Positions 13,941-16,954 of a stretch of DNA of 16,954 nt are shown here, one piece after another. The notes under the pieces are model-generated. The model had not been told where the DNA came from. It saw nothing but the letters and a program-made list of their open reading frames with translations, and did not search any database. Positions within the stretch are counted from its first letter, which is position 1. The number at the start of each line of letters is the position of its first letter. The position numbers and the translations under genes were made by a program. The stretch comes from CAZTXD01 sp964617995 (GTDB lineage: Bacteria; Actinomycetota; Acidimicrobiia; Spongiisociales; ZC4RG35), in assembly GCA_964617995.1 (NCBI GenBank), contig CAZTXD010000073.1, positions 1 through 16,954 on the forward strand, read 5' to 3'.

Positions 13941-13949
13941 GCACGGGAA

Positions 13950-13964
13950 GGACCTCACAGGTCC
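13950..13964. terminator. Bidirectional hairpin between convergent proS and fdhD
   Basis: GGACCT-CAC-AGGTCC is a perfect 6-bp inverted repeat 10 nt after the proS stop; it overlaps the fdhD stop codon. It can terminate both convergent transcripts. The stem is short and lacks T tracts, so the call is modest. Confidence 0.4.
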
Positions 13965-14743
13965 GAGAAGCGCTGCTCCCCGGTGTACACGACGAAGCGC
14001 TCTCCCCGGCTGAAGCCGACCAGGGTCAGCCCCATCTCGTCTGCCAGGTCGGCGGCCAGTGACGAAGCGGCCGAAACCCCGCAAACCACGGGGATTCCCA
14101 CCACGGCCGCCTTCTGGGTGATCTCGAACGACACCCTCCCCGAGACCACGAGAACGACCTCTCCCAGGGGCCAGCGCTCGGCAGAGAGCCTGCCGATGGC
14201 CTTGTCGACGGCGTTGTGGCGGCCGATGTCCTCGGCCGCCGAGAGGACGGTTCCGTCGGGTAGGCAGACGGCCGCGGCGTGGAGCCCGCCGGTGCGGTCG
14301 AACCCCGGCTGGCCCGTCTCGAGGGCGTCGATCCAGCGTTCGGGCATGGAAGACTGGAGGCGGGGGCCGGCGGGGGGACGGCGACCGGCCACCCGCACCG
14401 CGTCGATGGATGCCTTCCCGCATACCCCGCAGGACGACGACACATAGGTCGAACGACGAAAACGCTCAGGGTCCACCGAGGCGCCCTCCACCAGCCGCAT
14501 TTCGTATCGATCACCGTCGCCCACCGGATCCACCGACGCCACCTCGGCCGGGGATAGGACGATGCCCTCGGTGAGGGCGAAGCCCCGGGCGAGGGACACG
14601 TCGTGCCCGGGAGTGCGCATCAACACCGCCAGAGGCACCCCATCGAGGCGGATCTCCACGGGGCCCTCGTCGGCGAGGGCATCCTGGCGGCGGGTCACCA
14701 CCGATCCGTCGACTGCAATCACCAATCGGTCCCGTGCTGTCAC
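13955..14743 (-). CDS. fdhD: Formate dehydrogenase accessory sulfurtransferase FdhD
   Basis: FdhD transfers sulfur from a cysteine desulfurase to the bis-MGD molybdenum cofactor, which is needed for active formate dehydrogenases. The sulfur-carrying motif SSCGVCGK (103-110, Cys105/Cys108) is intact, followed by TGGLHAAAV, EDIGRHNAVDKAIG and VSGRVSFEITQKA, all diagnostic. The GTG at 14743 (262 aa) is preferred because TACCCT lies exactly 7 nt upstream, as at the microprotein gene. ATGs at 14749 (2 residues longer) and 14776 (11 longer) are alternatives; the first sits only 1 nt from the hexamer. No formate dehydrogenase gene is in the window. The gene is divergent from serC and convergent with proS. 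Confidence 0.95.
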   Translation of the reverse strand: MTARDRLVIAVDGSVVTRRQDALADEGPVEIRLDGVPLAVLMRTPGHDVSLARGFALTEGIVLSPAEVASVDPVGDGDRYEMRLVEGASVDPERFRRSTYVSSSCGVCGKASIDAVRVAGRRPPAGPRLQSSMPERWIDALETGQPGFDRTGGLHAAAVCLPDGTVLSAAEDIGRHNAVDKAIGRLSAERWPLGEVVLVVSGRVSFEITQKAAVVGIPVVCGVSAASSLAADLADEMGLTLVGFSRGERFVVYTGEQRFSDL

Positions 14744-14750
14744 GAGCATC

Positions 14751-14756
14751 AGGGTA
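14751..14756 (-). promoter_or_regulatory. Putative leaderless -10 (TACCCT) for fdhD
   Basis: Minus-strand TACCCT is followed by 7 nt and the GTG at 14743. Hexamer and spacing are identical to the promoter at 502-507. It lies in the 99-nt divergent gap with serC, in which I found no convincing + strand -10 for serC (CACGAT at 14831-14836 is the nearest). Confidence 0.5.
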
Positions 14757-14842
14757 GAGGTGCGGGGAGGATGCACCCGCAGCAGCTCACGGCCGGGCGA
14801 TGACGGTTACAGGCTCGTTGGCGCACCTGCCACGATGTGGAC

Positions 14843-15916
14843 ATGCGGGTACACAACTTCGGTGCGGGGCCGTGCGCTCTCCCTGCAACGGTCCTCGAAG
14901 AGGTACGCGACGAGTTCCCCGAGTACGGCGACCGGGGAATGACGATCGTCGAGATGAGCCACCGGTCCGCCGACTACGAGGAGATACACGCCGGGGCGAA
15001 GGACCTGGCACGCAGGGTGTCGGGTGCTCCGGAGGACTTCGAGATCCTGTTCCTGCAGGGTGGAGCCACGCTCCAGTTCTCGATGGTCCCGCTCAACCTT
15101 CTCCATCCCGGCGACCGAGCAGGTTATGTCGTGTCGGGGGCCTGGGGGAAGAAGGCGCTGGCGGATGCTGCCGGAGCCGGAGGCTACCCGGCCTGGGATG
15201 GGCAGCAGGGGGGTTACACCACCATGCCCGAGGAGGACGAGGTGGACGTCGCTGAGGGAACGCGCTATCTGCACGTGACCTCCAACGAGACCATCGGGGG
15301 AATCAGGATGGTTGTGCTCCCCTCGGTCGACGTTCCCCTGGTCAACGACATGTCCTCGGACTTCCTAGCCCGTCCCATATCCTGGGACCGCCACGACGTC
15401 GTCTACGGAGGGGTACAGAAGAACCTGGCCCCGGCGGGCATGGCCCTCGTGTTCGTTCGCCGGTCCTCCATCTCGGAGCGGCCCGACCTGGGCACCTACC
15501 TGCGCTACAGCACTCACGTGGACAGCGACTCACTGGCCAACACGCCCCCGATGTTCCAGATCTACGTCATGGGCAAGGTCCTGGCCCACCTGGAGCGACG
15601 CGGAGGCATACCCGGTCTCGAGCGACGGTCGCAGGAGAAGTCCCGCCTCGTCTACGACGCCATCGAAGGATCCGACGGGTTCTATCGGTCTCCGGTGGAT
15701 CCGGCCGTCCGCTCCCATACCAACGTGGTGTGGAGACTGCCCGACGAGGAACTGGAAGCGCGTTTCGTGGCGGAGGCGGCGGCCGCCGGGATGGTGGGCC
15801 TCAAGGGTCATCGGAGTGTGGGGGGCATCCGGGCCTCGCTGTACGCCGCCACGGAGTTGACGTCGGTGGAGGAGCTGGTCGGGTTCATGGGGAAGTTCTC
15901 CCGGTCTCACCGCTGA
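14843..15916 (+). CDS. serC: Phosphoserine aminotransferase
   Basis: This 357-aa PLP enzyme converts 3-phosphohydroxypyruvate and glutamate to phosphoserine in serine synthesis. The N-terminus VHNFGAGPCALPATVLEEV and the segment VEMSHRSADYEEIH match the E. coli-type SerC (362 aa). The PLP lysine lies in YGGVQKNLAPAG. FLQGGATLQFSMVPLNLL, HVTSNETIGGIR, DMSSDFLARP and the C-terminal GLKGHRSVGGIRASLYAATELTSVEELVGFM are all characteristic. The start ATG at 14843 fits the family N-terminus; a GTG two codons upstream is possible. No serA or serB is adjacent. Its place between proS and rimP is not the usual actinobacterial order, so a local insertion or lineage-specific arrangement is likely. No clear ribosome site is seen. 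Confidence 0.96.
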   Translation: MRVHNFGAGPCALPATVLEEVRDEFPEYGDRGMTIVEMSHRSADYEEIHAGAKDLARRVSGAPEDFEILFLQGGATLQFSMVPLNLLHPGDRAGYVVSGAWGKKALADAAGAGGYPAWDGQQGGYTTMPEEDEVDVAEGTRYLHVTSNETIGGIRMVVLPSVDVPLVNDMSSDFLARPISWDRHDVVYGGVQKNLAPAGMALVFVRRSSISERPDLGTYLRYSTHVDSDSLANTPPMFQIYVMGKVLAHLERRGGIPGLERRSQEKSRLVYDAIEGSDGFYRSPVDPAVRSHTNVVWRLPDEELEARFVAEAAAAGMVGLKGHRSVGGIRASLYAATELTSVEELVGFMGKFSRSHR

Positions 15917-15934
15917 TCGGCGGTCGCGGCCGGG

Positions 15935-15963
15935 TTCGGTGAATCGGCCCGTGCCGGTATACT
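15935..15963 (+). promoter_or_regulatory. Promoter of the rimP-nusA operon
   Basis: TATACT (15958-15963) is the best -10 in the window. TTCGGT (15935-15940) lies 17 bp upstream as a weak -35. Transcription from here would give a leader of about 75 nt before rimP. Confidence 0.55.
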
Positions 15964-15996
15964 CGGTGCCTGCCAACTGAGATCGCTTTCTTGGAC

Positions 15997-16016
15997 AGGT
16001 GGGCGTGCGCCCACCT
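15997..16016 (+). promoter_or_regulatory. rimP leader hairpin
   Basis: AGGTGGGC-GTGC-GCCCACCT is a perfect 8-bp hairpin followed by TCTT, 30 nt upstream of the rimP ATG. A GTGGGC...GCCCAC stem followed by pyrimidines just before rimP is, as I recall, found in several bacterial phyla. It may act as an attenuator for the rimP-nusA-infB operon. Confidence 0.55.
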
Positions 16017-16045
16017 TCTTGCTGTGGAGACTTGAACTGAAGACG

Positions 16046-16522
16046 ATGACCAAATCCGACACGAGCCTGTGGGACATCACCGAGGCGTACCTGGTCGCCG
16101 AGCATCTGGAGCTCGACGACCTGGAGGTGCTGGGCAAGGGGAGAGCTCGCACCGTGAAGGTGGTGGTCGACGGCGATGGGCTCGACCTGGACCGCATCGC
16201 CGAGGTGTCCCGCGGCCTTTCCCGTTTGTACGACGCCGAATACCCGACTGACGAGTCCTACCAGCTCGAGGTGACCTCACCGGGCCTGGAGCGAGCCCTC
16301 AAACGCCCCCGTCATTTCGAGAAATCGGTGGGCCGGGAGGTAGTTCTGAAGGGGCGGGGCCCGGAAGGCGACGTCGCCACCCATCGCGGGGTGCTGCTCG
16401 ACACGGACGACGACGGCGTCGTGGTCAGGGCCGAAGATGCGGAACACCGCTACCCCTACGGGGAGGTCATCTCGGCGCGAACCGTTTTCCGGTGGGAGTC
16501 GTCTCCCAAGCCGGGTGGATGA
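16046..16522 (+). CDS. rimP: Ribosome maturation factor RimP
   Basis: The 158-aa product assists maturation of the 30S subunit. It has the N-terminal alpha/beta domain (ELDDLEVLGKGRARTVKVVVDGDGLDLDRIAEVSRGLSRLYD) and the family signature YQLEVTSPGLERALKRPRHFEKSVGREV leading into a C-terminal SH3-like barrel. Length is normal. The ATG at 16046 begins MTKSDTSLWDITEAYLV, a normal RimP start. GAAG lies close upstream (3 nt) and GTGGAG lies further away, so the ribosome site is not ideal. Upstream TTG codons in frame (16019, 16034) are unlikely starts because they lie next to the leader hairpin. The stop TGA is part of the nusA ribosome site (TGAGGAG), coupling the two genes. Confidence 0.96.
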   Translation: MTKSDTSLWDITEAYLVAEHLELDDLEVLGKGRARTVKVVVDGDGLDLDRIAEVSRGLSRLYDAEYPTDESYQLEVTSPGLERALKRPRHFEKSVGREVVLKGRGPEGDVATHRGVLLDTDDDGVVVRAEDAEHRYPYGEVISARTVFRWESSPKPGG

Positions 16523-16533
16523 GGAGAACGACG

Positions 16534-16954
16534 ATGCAGATGGATGCACAGGTGATGGACGCCCTCGAGTTGCTCGAACGGGAACGAGGCGTTCCCGTCG
16601 ATGCCATCCTCGACGCGCTCGCCAACGCCCTGGTGTCGGCGTACAAGCGGTCGCCGGGAGCGGCGGAGGAGGCCCGGGTGACCATCGATCCCGACTCGGG
16701 GGACATAATCGTCTACGCCCAGGAGCTCGACGAAGACGGCAACGTGGTGGACGAGTGGGAGGACACCCCCGAAGACTTCGGCCGTATCGCCGCGCAGACC
16801 GCCAAGCAGGTGATCCAGCAGCGACTCCGCGAGGTCAAGCGTGAGCAAGTCTTCGACCTCTACGAGGGCCGAGAAGGCGACCTGGTGACCGGCATCGTCC
16901 AGCAGATCGACAACCGCTTCGCCATCCTCGATCTGGGCGACGCCGAGGCGATCA
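16534..16954 (+). CDS. nusA: Transcription termination/antitermination factor NusA, 5' part
   Basis: The frame is open from the ATG to the window edge, giving 140 residues. The N-terminal RNA-polymerase-binding domain reads MDALELLERERGVPVDAILDALANALVSAYKR ... DEDGNVVDEWEDTPEDFGRIAAQTAKQVIQQRLREVKREQVFDLYEGREGDLVTGIV, and the S1 domain begins at about residue 121. NusA binds elongating RNA polymerase and modulates pausing, termination and rRNA antitermination. The DGNVV.EW.DTPE.FGRIAA segment is strongly actinobacterial in style. GAGGAG at 16521-16526 lies 7 nt upstream and fixes the start. The KH domains and the rest of the gene lie beyond the window. Confidence 0.97.
   Translation, partial: MQMDAQVMDALELLERERGVPVDAILDALANALVSAYKRSPGAAEEARVTIDPDSGDIIVYAQELDEDGNVVDEWEDTPEDFGRIAAQTAKQVIQQRLREVKREQVFDLYEGREGDLVTGIVQQIDNRFAILDLGDAEAI

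Noticed and set aside
14759..14780. GGTGC/GCACC and GCGGG/CCCGC inverted repeats in the fdhD-serC gap
   Set aside because: They are short, nested, GC-only repeats that are expected by chance at this base composition.
16480..16492. ACCGTTTTCC in rimP as a third REP-unit head
   Set aside because: It lies in coding sequence, lacks the following CGCGC hairpin, and shares only the common CCGTTTTC string.

Overview
The window is GC-rich DNA with many GTG starts. It carries the conserved translation / cell-envelope / isoprenoid housekeeping block of an actinobacterium, from the tail of a YraN-like gene through comM, dprA, a WhiG/FliA-type sigma factor, rpsB, tsf, pyrH, frr, cdsA, dxr, rseP, ispG and proS to rimP and the 5' part of nusA. 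Gene order, the WhiG-type sigma factor next to rpsB and the small CPGC/HWHxxCW protein point to Actinomycetota. The short EF-Ts and the fdhD-serC pair between proS and rimP suggest a deep-branching class (Acidimicrobiia is my guess, not shown).

Layout. Bases 1-68 are the end of a YraN-like gene. Bases 69-169 hold a large perfect palindrome. Bases 170-494 carry two small minus-strand genes (a 37-aa membrane microprotein and a 69-aa zinc-ribbon-like protein), divergent from a crotonase-fold gene (554-1330). comM-dprA (1404-3703) overlap by 4 nt and are followed by a hairpin. The sigma factor (3785-4567) has its own promoter and ribosome-binding site. rpsB-tsf-pyrH (4707-6778) and frr-cdsA-dxr (6886-9771) are tight operons. 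rseP, ispG and proS follow, each apparently with its own leaderless promoter. proS and fdhD converge on a small hairpin. fdhD and serC are divergent. rimP-nusA has a strong -10, a leader hairpin and coupled genes.

Functions. rpsB, tsf, frr, proS, rimP and nusA serve translation and transcription elongation. pyrH supplies UDP and cdsA supplies CDP-diacylglycerol. dxr and ispG are two steps of the MEP isoprenoid pathway, flanking the site-2 protease rseP. ComM and DprA act on incoming or recombining DNA. SerC makes phosphoserine, and FdhD sulfurates the formate dehydrogenase cofactor.

The most notable non-coding signals are: (1) two copies of a REPIN-like double-hairpin palindrome, with covarying stem bases, at 112-165 and 12141-12196; and (2) a recurrent TAnnnT hexamer 6-9 nt upstream of the start codon of seven genes that lack a convincing Shine-Dalgarno site, which suggests leaderless transcription. 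I saw no tRNA, rRNA, CRISPR array, transposase or obvious defence system. This is mostly a conserved core region.
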